From Natronorubrum halophilum (GTDB taxonomy: Archaea > Halobacteriota > Halobacteria > Halobacteriales > Natrialbaceae), in contig NZ_QQTY01000003.1 in assembly GCF_003670115.1 (NCBI RefSeq), forward strand, positions 372,001 through 436,000: DNA of 64,000 nucleotides. Direction: 5' to 3'. A program made the translations under genes and the position numbers. How positions within the stretch are numbered: position 1 is the stretch's first letter; every line of letters starts with the position of its first letter. The notes under the pieces were generated by a model. The model was not told where the DNA came from. It made no database searches and was given only the letters and a program-made list of their open reading frames with translations. This document shows, in pieces, positions 7,955-16,995 of the stretch.

Positions 7955-9280
7955 TCACGTCTGTGATCCGTCCCTGCGAATCATAAGCGACGTTATCCGT
8001 GCACCCTCGACGTCAGCGACCGTGAGTGTGTAGCCGTCGACGGTGATCCGATCGCCGACTTCGGGTGCCCGTCCCAGACGGTCCAGAACGAGGCCGCCGA
8101 TGGTATCGAACTCGTCGGCCTCGAAGTCAGCGTCCAGTCGTTCGCTGACCGCGGAAACGGTGACGGAGCCGTCGACGGCGAACGTGCCGTCGTCGCGGCG
8201 GTCGATCGCCGGCTCGTCGGCGTCGAACTCGTCGCGGATGTCGCCGACGACCTGTTCGACGATGTCCTCGATGGTCACGAACCCCTCGAAGACGCCCCAT
8301 TCGTCGATCACCGCGGCTACCTGTCCCTGATCGCGCTGAAACTGCGCTAAGAGGTCGCCGATGGGCGTCGTCTCCGGGACGACCGGCATATCGCGCGCGA
8401 TGTCGCCGGCCGTCACGGACCCGGCAACGTCGCTCTCGTCGGAGTCGATCGCCCGTAACACGTCCTTGACGTCGACGAATCCAACCACTTGATCGGACTC
8501 TACGGCATCGAGGACGGGATAGCGGGTGTGATCCGCCTCGATGATCAGCGAGCGAAGCTCCGAGAGCGGAAGATCGCTGGTAACGGTCGCGACGTCCGGC
8601 CGGGGGACCATCACCTCTCGGGCAATCGTATCGTCGAGCGTGAAGACCTGTTCGATCATCTCCACCTCAGCCGTGTCGATTTGGCCCTCGCGGCCGGATC
8701 GGGACAGCACGGTCCGGATCTCCTCTTCGGTGAGAGTCTCGTCGGTTTCCGAGGCCGGCGGAATCCCGATCAGTCGCGTAAAGCGGTTCGCCGTCCCGTT
8801 GAAGACGATGATACCGGGAACGAACAGGTAGTAAAAGGCCTTCATCGGCGGCGATACCAGCAAGGCGACCCGTTCCGGCTCGGCGATCGAGATCGTCTTC
8901 GGGGCGAGTTCTCCGAAGACGACGTGGAGGAACGTGATGATGCTGAAGCCGATGGCGAAAGCGACCAGGTGAAGGACGTTTTCGGGGAGGACTGGCGCAA
9001 GCACCGGCTCGAGCAGCGCCGCAATGGCCGGTTCGCCGAGCCATCCCAGCCCGAGCGAGGCGATCGTGATCCCGAGTTGCGTGACCGCGAGGTAGTCATC
9101 GAGGTTGTCGACGGCCTCCTGCAGGACGGCCGATCCAGTCCGCCCTTCCGCGACGATTTGCTCGACGGCCGACGAGCGAACGCGGACGTAGGCGAACTCC
9201 GCGGCGACAAAAAAGCCGTTCAGAAAGACCAGCACGAATGCACCGGCGAGTTGCGCCACAGAAATCGCGAGATCTACCAT
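7955..9280 (-). CDS. CNNM/CBS-domain transporter-like protein (HlyC/CorC, TlyC type)
   Basis: A 441-residue protein. An N-terminal CNNM (DUF21) membrane domain of about 190 residues contains AGAFVLVFLNGFFVAAEFAY, FLHVVFGELAPKTISI and a proline-rich third helix. Two CBS motifs follow (REVMVPRPDVATVTSDLPLS near 215; an EWGVFEGFVTIEDIVEQVVG segment near 315), then a C-terminal CorC_HlyC domain. The family includes Mg2+/Co2+ efflux and resistance proteins, with CBS domains sensing nucleotides. I start at the ATG at 9280 (MVDLAISVAQ) because the ten residues upstream are hydrophilic and atypical. It is a single gene, not in an operon. Confidence 0.88.
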   Translation of the reverse strand: MVDLAISVAQLAGAFVLVFLNGFFVAAEFAYVRVRSSAVEQIVAEGRTGSAVLQEAVDNLDDYLAVTQLGITIASLGLGWLGEPAIAALLEPVLAPVLPENVLHLVAFAIGFSIITFLHVVFGELAPKTISIAEPERVALLVSPPMKAFYYLFVPGIIVFNGTANRFTRLIGIPPASETDETLTEEEIRTVLSRSGREGQIDTAEVEMIEQVFTLDDTIAREVMVPRPDVATVTSDLPLSELRSLIIEADHTRYPVLDAVESDQVVGFVDVKDVLRAIDSDESDVAGSVTAGDIARDMPVVPETTPIGDLLAQFQRDQGQVAAVIDEWGVFEGFVTIEDIVEQVVGDIRDEFDADEPAIDRRDDGTFAVDGSVTVSAVSERLDADFEADEFDTIGGLVLDRLGRAPEVGDRITVDGYTLTVADVEGARITSLMIRRDGSQT

Positions 9281-10438
9281 TGACTCCCCCGTCCGCCGAC
9301 TCTCGTGCATCCCGTCCGCTCGAGTTGCCTCTCAGTCATTGCCGCAAAATCTGGTGTGATCATATCTACTATTGATACTACGGGTAAATAGTTGGTCGCG
9401 TCGCAAGGCCGCTTAAAACTTGGGCACTGTCGGTCACGTGAGGCTTGATGGACGCGAAATCGGCTTGTACCCTAGACGCACCCAGAACGGGTGCCGGGAA
9501 AGAACATGGCATCCTCCCTGCCGTAAACTGAGAGGGAGCTTCGCTCCCTCACGCAGTCGGGCGTAGCCCGACAACGACGGGACTCTCTCGCTGTTTTCGC
9601 CAGTTCCATCCGACCGATCCGCGATCGCACTCGTCCGGGGTCAGAGATCGTGGACGTGCGAACGGACACCACGTCGATTGTGGACAGTCGACCGGACAAT
9701 TGGAGCGTAGCATTCGACCCAAATCTCCTTAACTATCACTTTCACATATGACTCATAAATCAGAGGTATATATGGACGATAACCGCTCTCGGTGAAGTGT
9801 TCGCGACCAGGTTCGAAAGTGCGATCGACAGCCTGCCAACGACGTCTCGCCGAATCACGTCGCGCTCGAGAACCCCGTGAGTCGGATTGACGATCAGCGG
9901 CGGTGGTTGTACATTGGTGTCGGTACGAAGGATAACCTAGCACTCCATTGGTCGCTTCAGTCGGTGATTTTGCTCGTTTCACGGAGCTCGTTCTAAACGA
10001 TTCGACCAAAAAGCGTCTCTATCGACGCCGAGGTTTTTGTTGGTACCAAGTAATTTTTCAGTCGAGACTCCACCGCTGCGGACTCCGGACTCGATACGAA
10101 ACACGGCGAAAACGAAGTACTATGAATTAGATCATATTCTCGATAATATAGTTGTAGAATACGAATATAGATATATAGTTAGAACAATCTGTCAACGACA
10201 GAATCGTGTTACCGATCACTTCTTCGTCCGAGTGTCTTGACAACTTACCGCCACTACTGTGCGTCGCTGCACACTCGATCCCGCAACCATCGTGCAATCG
10301 GTGTGCCCATTGTTACAGTTTTCCTCCACGATTGCGACTGTGTCGGAAACGGGATCAACCCGATGTCGGTCGATATCGCCTTCCGGTGCTCTCCGCAGCG
10401 AAACGGTCATTTAGTAACGGGTCTCTCTAACACCTAGC
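9281..10438. other. Long intergenic region, AT-rich at its right end
   Basis: No convincing gene is seen in about 1.16 kb. The left part carries a tandem pair of perfect hairpins (annotated separately). A decamer GGGCACTGTC near 9424 also occurs at the left end of the IS6-type remnant at 28631, which may mean an old insertion scar or chance. From about 10125 to 10200 the DNA becomes strikingly AT-rich and contains a small CTGTC-AAC-GACAG dyad at about 10193. The open frames here have arginine/serine-rich, non-haloarchaeal composition. The last 30 bases before 10439 hold a weak TATA-like CATTTAGTAA, probably the promoter of the IclR gene. Confidence 0.5.
9532..9572. repeat. Tandem pair of perfect hairpins
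   Basis: The first inverted repeat is GAGGGAGC / GCTCCCTC (9532-9550) with a three-base loop. Five bases later comes GTCGGGC / GCCCGAC (9556-9572), also with a three-base loop. Both stems are perfect and G/C-rich. Hairpin pairs like this are typical of the ends of IS200/IS605-type elements and their noncoding RNAs, but no transposase gene is present nearby, so this could be a non-autonomous or decayed end. A termination or RNA-processing function is also possible. Confidence 0.6.
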
Positions 10439-11209
10439 ATGGGAGCAGGTGATCCGCCGCTGTCGTCTGTAAAGTCCGTCGATCGGTTGTTCGAGATCAT
10501 TCGCGTTCTTGACGAGTTCGATGGCGCGCGCGTCACCGAAGTCGCGACCATGCTCGAGATGCCGAAAAGTACCGTCTACGGCCACCTGTCGACGATGCAC
10601 CAGCACGGGTACGTGATCAAGGAGGGAAACGAGTACTACCTCAGCCTCCAGTTTCTCCGACTCGGAGAGCACGCGCGATGGCGAAAGCAGGCGTACAAAC
10701 TCGCCCACGACAAGGTGACGTGGCTGGCGGACCGAACCGACGAACGCGCCCAGTTTATCATCGAAGAGCACGGGAAAGGGGTCTACGTGCACCGGGAGAC
10801 GAGCGAACACGGCGTGGAAACCGACTCGAATATCGGCGAACGCGTCCCCTTGCACGCCACCGCCGCGGGAAAGGCGATTCTCAGTGCCCTCCCCGCCGCG
10901 TATGCGGAGTCGGTACTCGAGGACCTCGAATTCGAGCGATTCACCGAGCACACGATAACGGACCCCGACGAACTCCGCGAGGAGCTTCAGGCCGGCAGGG
11001 AGCGGAACTACGTTTTCAACGACGAAGAGAGTACGAAGGGATTGAGCGCGGTCGGCGTTCCGGTACTGGAACAGTCGGGTGCGGTCCTCGGTGCGATCAG
11101 CGTCTCGGGGCCGACGCATCGAATGAACGGCGACTGGTTCACCGAGGAGATTCCACTGATACTCCTCGGAACGGCCAACGAACTCGAACTCGACATCACG
11201 TTTTCGTAG
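10439..11209 (+). CDS. IclR-family transcriptional regulator
   Basis: A 256-residue regulator. A winged helix-turn-helix occupies residues about 9-70 (SVDRLFEIIRVLDEF...RVTEVATMLEMPKSTVYGHL), with recognition helix KSTVYGHLSTMHQHGYV. The IclR effector domain follows (about 85-250), with the usual TSEHGVETDSNIGERVPLHA ligand-loop region, the HATAAGKAIL motif and the SAVGVPVLEQSGAVLGAISV strand. IclR proteins bind small organic acids or amides and repress or activate adjacent catabolic genes. The amidase gene starts 130 bases downstream on the same strand, so that gene and perhaps the hyuBA block are likely targets. The ATG lies about 25 bases after a TATA-like sequence. Confidence 0.9.
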   Translation: MGAGDPPLSSVKSVDRLFEIIRVLDEFDGARVTEVATMLEMPKSTVYGHLSTMHQHGYVIKEGNEYYLSLQFLRLGEHARWRKQAYKLAHDKVTWLADRTDERAQFIIEEHGKGVYVHRETSEHGVETDSNIGERVPLHATAAGKAILSALPAAYAESVLEDLEFERFTEHTITDPDELREELQAGRERNYVFNDEESTKGLSAVGVPVLEQSGAVLGAISVSGPTHRMNGDWFTEEIPLILLGTANELELDITFS

Positions 11210-11338
11210 CCCCGACGCGCTCGAGAGAGTCGGCGTTCGATACGACTAAGATCGGTGGATGACATTCGTACCCATGGTCACGATTTCCCGGCGTTCCGGA
11301 CTGGATCGCCGATGGCGTCGAGACGAGCGTGAGTGCCA

Positions 11339-12769
11339 ATGAGCGGATCCGGCCTCGCCGAGATGCGAACTCAAGCCGAACGTCTCGGCTTCGACCTCCC
11401 GAATTCGATCCTCGAGGAGATCCTCGAGACGGCGACCGACGGCGAGGCGAGTCCGACGGCCACCGCACCGACCGCGGAGGGCGTCGGTCACGCCTCCGAC
11501 GACGACGAAAACGCGCTGCTGGCCGTCTTCGACGACCCGCGAGTGCGCACCGACGCCGGGCCCCTCTCGGGGAAGACGCTCGCGGTCAAGGACAACATCG
11601 CCGTCGCCGACCTCGAGATGACCTGCGGCTCGGCCGCCTACTCCGTGGTCCCGTCGTTCACCGCACCGGCGGTCGAGCGACTCCTCGAGGCGGGCATCGC
11701 CGTCGTCGGCAAAGCCAACATGGAGCCCTTCGCGATGGGGCCGACGGGCGAGTTCAGCGATTTCGGCCACGTCACGAACCCGCTCGATCCCGACCGCGTG
11801 GCCGGCGGCTCCTCGAGCGGCAGCGCCGCCGCCGTCGCGGCCGGCACCGTCGACGTCGCACTCGGCACCGACACGGGCGGCAGCGTCCGCATCCCGTCGG
11901 CCTGCTGTGGCATCGTCGGCGTCAAACCGTCGCACCGACTCGTGCCGCGGTACGGCTTCGTCGACTTCGCGCCCTCGCTGGACACGATCGGGCCGATGAC
12001 GCGCGACGTCTCGACGGCCGCCAGTGCGCTCGCGGCGATGGCCGGTCCGGACCCTCGCGATCCGACTTCTGCCGATCGCTCGCTCGAGTTCGAAACGCTC
12101 GACGAACTCGAGGACGTCGACGGCCTGACCGTCGGTATCCCCGACACGCCGTTCGAGCGCGCGTCGAGCGAGGTCGCCGACGCCGTCCGGACGATCAGCG
12201 ATCGGCTCTCGACGCTCGGTATCAAGGCGGTGCCCGTCGAACTCGACCTCGGCGACACCGAAGCGGCCTACCTGAACATCGGCGCGGCGGAGTTCTCGTG
12301 GCTCGTGTCCGGAAACGGCGTGACCAGGGGACAGGGAACGGGCTACAACGAAGCGCTCCGTCAGGCGTTCGAATCGGCGCGCGAGGCGGGGCTGGGCGAA
12401 CACGTCGCGAGACGCATCTTGCCGCCCGCGTTCCTCGACATGACGAGCGGCGGAGCGTCCTACGCCGCCGCTCGGGAGGAGGGGCTCGCCTTCGCCGCCC
12501 GGCTCGCCGCGGCGTTCGAATCCGTCGACGCCCTCGTTACGCCGACGCTTCGCGTCCTTCCTCCGGAGATCGAGACGGTCACGACGCGAGCGGATCTGCT
12601 GCCGATCCTCGGAAACACGGCCCCGTTCAACATCGCCGGGACGCCGGCCGTGACGGTTCCCGTGACGTCGATCGATGACGTACCGGTGAGCGCACAGGCG
12701 ATCGCGCCCCGGTTCGAGGACGGGCGGGCGCTCCGCGTGGCGCGGGCGTTAGAGCGCGTTACCGACTGA
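11339..12769 (+). CDS. Amidase (amidase-signature family)
   Basis: A 476-residue amidase-signature enzyme. The catalytic lysine lies in LAVKDNIAVADLEMTCGS (Lys about 83), the cis-serine in RVAGGSSSGSAAAVAAGTVD and the nucleophilic serine in GTDTGGSVRIPSACCGIVG (about 175-185), completing the Ser-cisSer-Lys triad. It hydrolyses carboxamides to acid and ammonia; the exact amide is not readable from sequence. No signal peptide is seen, so it is cytoplasmic. A GTG two codons upstream (11333) could also start it; I chose the ATG. It follows an IclR regulator on the same strand and converges on the hyuBA genes, which suggests a shared nitrogen-compound pathway. Confidence 0.88.
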   Translation: MSGSGLAEMRTQAERLGFDLPNSILEEILETATDGEASPTATAPTAEGVGHASDDDENALLAVFDDPRVRTDAGPLSGKTLAVKDNIAVADLEMTCGSAAYSVVPSFTAPAVERLLEAGIAVVGKANMEPFAMGPTGEFSDFGHVTNPLDPDRVAGGSSSGSAAAVAAGTVDVALGTDTGGSVRIPSACCGIVGVKPSHRLVPRYGFVDFAPSLDTIGPMTRDVSTAASALAAMAGPDPRDPTSADRSLEFETLDELEDVDGLTVGIPDTPFERASSEVADAVRTISDRLSTLGIKAVPVELDLGDTEAAYLNIGAAEFSWLVSGNGVTRGQGTGYNEALRQAFESAREAGLGEHVARRILPPAFLDMTSGGASYAAAREEGLAFAARLAAAFESVDALVTPTLRVLPPEIETVTTRADLLPILGNTAPFNIAGTPAVTVPVTSIDDVPVSAQAIAPRFEDGRALRVARALERVTD

Positions 12770-12889
12770 TACGGTCTGCCGTAACGATTGATCGGTGCAA
12801 TCGCAGGACGGCGCGACCGTATCGGAAATGCCTTACAGCGATCCGTAGGTGCTGATAGCGGCGCTCGGCAAGACTGAAAACCGAACCGA

Positions 12890-14725
12890 CTATTCGCCGC
12901 GCAGCTCCGCCGTCGCCGCCGTATCGAGGGACCCGTCGTCGATGACGACGCCGTACTCTTCGCGGGCGTCGGTCGCCGACACTAATCCGTCCCGGTAGTC
13001 CTCGTAGACGGCGTCGGCCGGCCGCTCGTGCGGATCGCCGTAGCCGCCGCCGCTCGCGGTTTTGATGAGCACGCGGTCGTCGGCCTCGAACTTGTAGCCG
13101 GACTCCTTCGAGTGCAGATCGAGCACTTCGCCGTCGGCTTTGATATGCTTCAGGTCGCCGTGGGTCCCCTCCCCGCCGCCGAAGAGTCCGTGCGGGCGGT
13201 ACGTGTTCCCGTCGCCCTCCATCGTCATCACGGCGTCCGTGAGGAACCGAGACTCCCGAACGATCCCGTGGCCGCCCCGGGTCCGACCGGCACCGTGGCC
13301 GTCCTCGCGGAGCCCGTAGCGCTCGAGACGCATCGGGTGCGAGAGTTCGATGTCCTCGACGGGACGGTTTTTCGTGTTGTGGACGAGCCCGTCTACCGCG
13401 TCGAGGCCGTCCGCGCCGGGTCGACCGCCGTAGGAGCCCTCGTTCACCTCGAGGTAGACCCAGTACTCGCCCGCGTCGTTCGTGCCGCCGTAGCTCACGA
13501 AGTACACCTGCCCGCAGGTGCCCGCACAGACCCTGTCGGGGATCGCCTCGGCGAGCGCCTCGATGATGAGGTCACTCATCTTGTCGACCTGGTTGATGCG
13601 GGCGAACGCCGACGTCGGCGGCGTCGGGTTGAACATACAGCCCGGTCGGGCCTTCGGGTGGACCGGGGCGAACGTCCCCGAGTTCTGCGGGAGGTACTCG
13701 TCGCGAACGAACGTGTCCATCAGCAGGGATCGAATCGTGAAGTAGATACAGACGTCGGTTGAGCCGTGGAACGGGATATTGTATCCCGTCGGCGTCTGGT
13801 CGGCGGACTCGCTCATGTCGACGGTGATGTCGCTGCCGTCGACGGTCACCTCCGCGGCGATCTTCAGGGGGACGTCCCGGTTGCGGCCGTCGTCGTCGAG
13901 GTAGTCCTCGGCGTAGTAGGTGCCGTCGGGAATCGTCCGGATCTCGTTGCGCAACAGCGCCTCGGCGTAGTCCATGAGCGCCTCGCCGGCGCCCTGTATC
14001 TCCTCGAGTCCGTACTTCTCGACGAGGTCGAGGTAGCGATCCTCGCCGACGTGACACGAGGAGATCTGGGCCTGCAGGTCGCCGATGACCTCCCGCGGCG
14101 TCCGGACGTTGTCCTCGATGAAGTCCCAGATGCCGTCGACCCGTTCGCCCTGTTCGTACACTTTCGTCGCCCGGAACAGACTCCCCTCGGCATACATGTC
14201 CTCGAGGTCGATGGCGAGCCCGGGCGTCGCCGAGCCGATGTCGAGGTGGTGTGCGGTGTTCGCCGCCCAGGCGATGTGTTCGCCCTCGAAAAAGATCGGC
14301 ACCGCGACGGCGATGTCCGGCGAGTGGCTCGCGCCGTAGTGTGGGTGGTTGTGGATGAAGACGTCGCCCTTGTTGATCACGTCCTCGCGGTCGACGCCGC
14401 GTTCCTCGAACGTCCGGTACATGCCGTCGAGGTAGCCGATGAGCGAACCGACGTGCATCGGCGTGGAGTCGCTTTCACAGAGTTCGCGACAGTCGGTGGT
14501 GAAGATCCCCGCGCCCATGTCCTCGCTCTCGCGAATGATCGAGGAGTACGACGAGCGGATGAGTTTGTAGCCCATCTCCTGGGCGATCGTGTCGAGTTCG
14601 CCGCCGATGACCTGCATCGTCACCGGATCGATGTTTCGTTCGCGGAGGACGTCCGCCGCCGTCGTCTCCGCGCGTTCGTCGTCCGTTACCGCCGCCTGAT
14701 CCGTTTCGTCGGGGTTGCTGGTCAT
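12890..14725 (-). CDS. hyuB: Hydantoinase/oxoprolinase subunit B
   Basis: A 611-residue protein with hallmarks of HyuB: IDPVTMQVIGGELDTIAQEM at residues 31-50, a SSIIRESEDMGAGIFTTD segment, GDVFIHNHPHYGASHSPDIA near residue 125, and RETRGGHGI-like and GGGYGDP motifs near the C-terminus (about 480 and 565). HyuA and HyuB form ATP-dependent enzymes that open cyclic amides such as hydantoins or 5-oxoproline; relatives carboxylate acetone-type substrates. The ATG at 14725 overlaps the hyuA stop by four bases (ATGA), indicating translational coupling. Frames extending further upstream only overlap hyuA. Confidence 0.92.
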   Translation of the reverse strand: MTSNPDETDQAAVTDDERAETTAADVLRERNIDPVTMQVIGGELDTIAQEMGYKLIRSSYSSIIRESEDMGAGIFTTDCRELCESDSTPMHVGSLIGYLDGMYRTFEERGVDREDVINKGDVFIHNHPHYGASHSPDIAVAVPIFFEGEHIAWAANTAHHLDIGSATPGLAIDLEDMYAEGSLFRATKVYEQGERVDGIWDFIEDNVRTPREVIGDLQAQISSCHVGEDRYLDLVEKYGLEEIQGAGEALMDYAEALLRNEIRTIPDGTYYAEDYLDDDGRNRDVPLKIAAEVTVDGSDITVDMSESADQTPTGYNIPFHGSTDVCIYFTIRSLLMDTFVRDEYLPQNSGTFAPVHPKARPGCMFNPTPPTSAFARINQVDKMSDLIIEALAEAIPDRVCAGTCGQVYFVSYGGTNDAGEYWVYLEVNEGSYGGRPGADGLDAVDGLVHNTKNRPVEDIELSHPMRLERYGLREDGHGAGRTRGGHGIVRESRFLTDAVMTMEGDGNTYRPHGLFGGGEGTHGDLKHIKADGEVLDLHSKESGYKFEADDRVLIKTASGGGYGDPHERPADAVYEDYRDGLVSATDAREEYGVVIDDGSLDTAATAELRGE

Positions 14726-16821
14726 TGGTGGTCCTCCGTCCGCAGTGTAATCGATCCGTTCTCGCCGATCGTCGCCTCCCAGCCGGGGTTGACGACGACG
14801 GTGCTGTCGAACTCGTCGATGATGGCCGGGCCGCCGATCACGTGTTCGGCCGCCAGTTTCGCGCGGTCGTATCGCGGCACGGTCATCTCTTTCGGGGTGT
14901 CCGCGGTTCCGAAGACGACCGTCGACTCCGTCGTCTGGGCCGCGGAGAGATCCCCTGTCGCCGCGATTTCGGGCGGCGCGTACGACTGGACGTCGCCGGT
15001 CGCCGTCACGCGCACGTTGAGGAGTTCGACCGGGTCGTCCTCGAAGTAGTGGCCGTACTCGGCCTCGTGTCGGGCTTCGAACCGCTCGCGAAGCCTGGCG
15101 TGCCAGTCTCCGTCCGTGCCGTCGAAGTCGATGTTCAACTCGTAGCCCTGTCCGTCGTACAGGCAGTCGACCGACGACCTGAACGCCCACCGAGACGACT
15201 CGATCTCGTCGCGCTCCAACTGCGCACGTCCGCGCGCTTCGAGCCGTTCGAACGCCTCCTCGACGAACTCGCCGCCGACCGCCTCGAGCGGACTGCTGAC
15301 CGTCTGCTGGTAGTCGTACTTGACGTTCCCCGTCAGGAGCCCGCGAGCGGACGCGATCCCCGGCGACGGCGGGATCAACACCGTCGACACGCCCAGTTTC
15401 TCGGCGATGCTCGCCCCGTGCATCGGCCCGGCACCGCCGAACGCGACCATCGTGTACTCGCGCGGATCGTACCCGCGTTGGACCGTCTGCTCCCGGATCG
15501 CGCGGTACATGTTCGTGTTCGCGACCTCGAGCGTCGCGAGCGCGGCCCGTTCCGGCGTCTCGAACTGCGACTGGTCGGTGCGGTCACACAGCCGCGTCTG
15601 CAACGCCGCTCGAGAGCGCTCCGGCTCGAGGTCGAGTTCGCCGCCGAGGAAGCTGTCGGGATCGATCCGTCCGAGGACGACCTGGGCGTCGGTCGTCGTC
15701 GGCCGGTCGTTACCGCGGGCGTAACACGCCGGACCGGGGTCCGCGCCGGCGCTTTTCGGCCCGACGTTGAATCCCATCGCGTCGTCGAACCAGGCGATCG
15801 AGCCGCCGCCCGCGCCGATCGTTTCGATGTCGAGCATCGGGGTGATCGTGGGGTAGCCGCCGACGGTGCTGTCGCGCGGATCGCGCTCGAGAACGCGCCC
15901 CGGAATCACGGAGATGTCGGCGCTGGTTCCGCCCATGTCCAGCATGACCAGGTTCGGTTCGTCGACGCGTCCACCTTCGAACGCCGCCGAGAGCACCCCG
16001 GCGGCCGGCCCGGAGACGAGCGTCGTTACCGGCCGTTCGGCGACGTTTTGCACGCTCGCCATTCCGCCGTTCGACTGCATGATGAGCACCTCGGCGTCGA
16101 ACCCTTCGTCGGCGAGGCCGTCGCTGAGTCGAGTGAGGTACGTCGACATCACGGGCTCCAGCCGCGCGTTGATCGCCGTCGTCGTGAACCGCTCGAACTC
16201 GCGGAACTGGGCGACGACATCGCTCGAGGTCGAGACGCTGACGTCGGGGAACGCCTCGCCGATGAGCTCTTTCGTCCGGTCTTCGTGCTCGCGGTTCAGA
16301 TAGGAGTGGAGGTAACAGACGGCGATCGATTCGACGCCGTCGTCGACGAGGTCGGCGGTCGCCTCGAGTACACCGTTCTCGTCGAGGGGCGTGATAATCT
16401 CGTCGGGCGGATACACGCGCTCCGTGATCTCTTTGCGGTGTCGTCGCTCGACGACCGGGTGTTCTTGCCAGGGAATCGTCTGCTGAAGCGAGAAGCTGTG
16501 GGGCTTCCGGTGGCGTCCGATGTGAAGCACGTCTCGGAACCCCTTCGTCGTGAGGAGCCCCGTTCGCGCACCCTCGTGTTCGATGAGGGCGTTCGTCGCC
16601 ACCGTCGTTCCGTGGAGAATCTGGTCGACCTCGTCAGGATCGATACCGGCGTGTCGACAGACTTCGACGATACCGGTGATCGTCGACTCCGATGGGTCCG
16701 CCGTCGACGGGGTCTTGAAGGTACGCTCCCCCTCGGGCGTGACGAGGATCACGTCGGTGTTCGTTCCACCGACGTCGACGCCGACGCGGGTCTCGCTGCC
16801 GCTGCCACTCTTGCTAGTCAT
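14722..16821 (-). CDS. hyuA: Hydantoinase/oxoprolinase subunit A
   Basis: A 699-residue ASKHA-type protein. The N-terminal phosphate-binding strand is RVGVDVGGTNTDVILVTPEG (residues 10-29). HGTTVATNALIEHEGARTGL lies near residue 85, SGPAAGVLSAAFEGGR and MLDMGGTSADISVIPG near 270-300, and GAGGGSIAWFDDAMGFNVGP near 335; these are all diagnostic of HyuA. It supplies the ATP-dependent activation step, with HyuB as partner. I start at the ATG at 16821 (MTSKSG). It is divergent from the acyl-CoA dehydrogenase gene, with about 170 bases of shared promoter region. Substrate specificity (hydantoin, oxoproline or other cyclic amide) is not determinable here. Confidence 0.92.
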   Translation of the reverse strand: MTSKSGSGSETRVGVDVGGTNTDVILVTPEGERTFKTPSTADPSESTITGIVEVCRHAGIDPDEVDQILHGTTVATNALIEHEGARTGLLTTKGFRDVLHIGRHRKPHSFSLQQTIPWQEHPVVERRHRKEITERVYPPDEIITPLDENGVLEATADLVDDGVESIAVCYLHSYLNREHEDRTKELIGEAFPDVSVSTSSDVVAQFREFERFTTTAINARLEPVMSTYLTRLSDGLADEGFDAEVLIMQSNGGMASVQNVAERPVTTLVSGPAAGVLSAAFEGGRVDEPNLVMLDMGGTSADISVIPGRVLERDPRDSTVGGYPTITPMLDIETIGAGGGSIAWFDDAMGFNVGPKSAGADPGPACYARGNDRPTTTDAQVVLGRIDPDSFLGGELDLEPERSRAALQTRLCDRTDQSQFETPERAALATLEVANTNMYRAIREQTVQRGYDPREYTMVAFGGAGPMHGASIAEKLGVSTVLIPPSPGIASARGLLTGNVKYDYQQTVSSPLEAVGGEFVEEAFERLEARGRAQLERDEIESSRWAFRSSVDCLYDGQGYELNIDFDGTDGDWHARLRERFEARHEAEYGHYFEDDPVELLNVRVTATGDVQSYAPPEIAATGDLSAAQTTESTVVFGTADTPKEMTVPRYDRAKLAAEHVIGGPAIIDEFDSTVVVNPGWEATIGENGSITLRTEDHQ

Positions 16822-16965
16822 GCACAACCACTACCTCTCGGGTAGAGCAGTTAACCGTTTCCCCCGACGCGCGAGCGGCCGGGAGCCGTCGCGTTCCGCC
16901 TCGAGCCGGTTCCCGTCCGGCCTCGCTGTCACTGCGACGACCGGAGAGCCCCGACGAGGCGTAGG

Positions 16966-16973
16966 TTTATCTG
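16966..16973 (+). promoter_or_regulatory. TATA box of the acyl-CoA dehydrogenase gene
   Basis: TTTATCTG centred about 26 bases before the ATG at 16996. This spacing places the expected transcription start at or next to the start codon, so the mRNA is probably leaderless, and it supports ATG 16996 over the two GTG codons just upstream. Confidence 0.5.
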
Positions 16974-16995
16974 GCCGACCACGGAAGTGAGAGTG

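Noticed and set aside
9424-9433. GGGCACTGTC match to the IS6-type terminal repeat at 28631
   Set aside because: Only ten bases match and no transposase sequence or second end lies nearby; too weak to call an IS end.
9641-10009. 122-codon frame on the minus strand in the long intergenic region
   Set aside because: Arg/Ser-rich with no motif or ordered hydrophobic pattern; probably chance in GC-rich DNA.
10193-10205. CTGTC-AAC-GACAG dyad upstream of the first IclR gene
   Set aside because: Five-base arms are common by chance and it lies about 240 bases from the start codon, far from the promoter.
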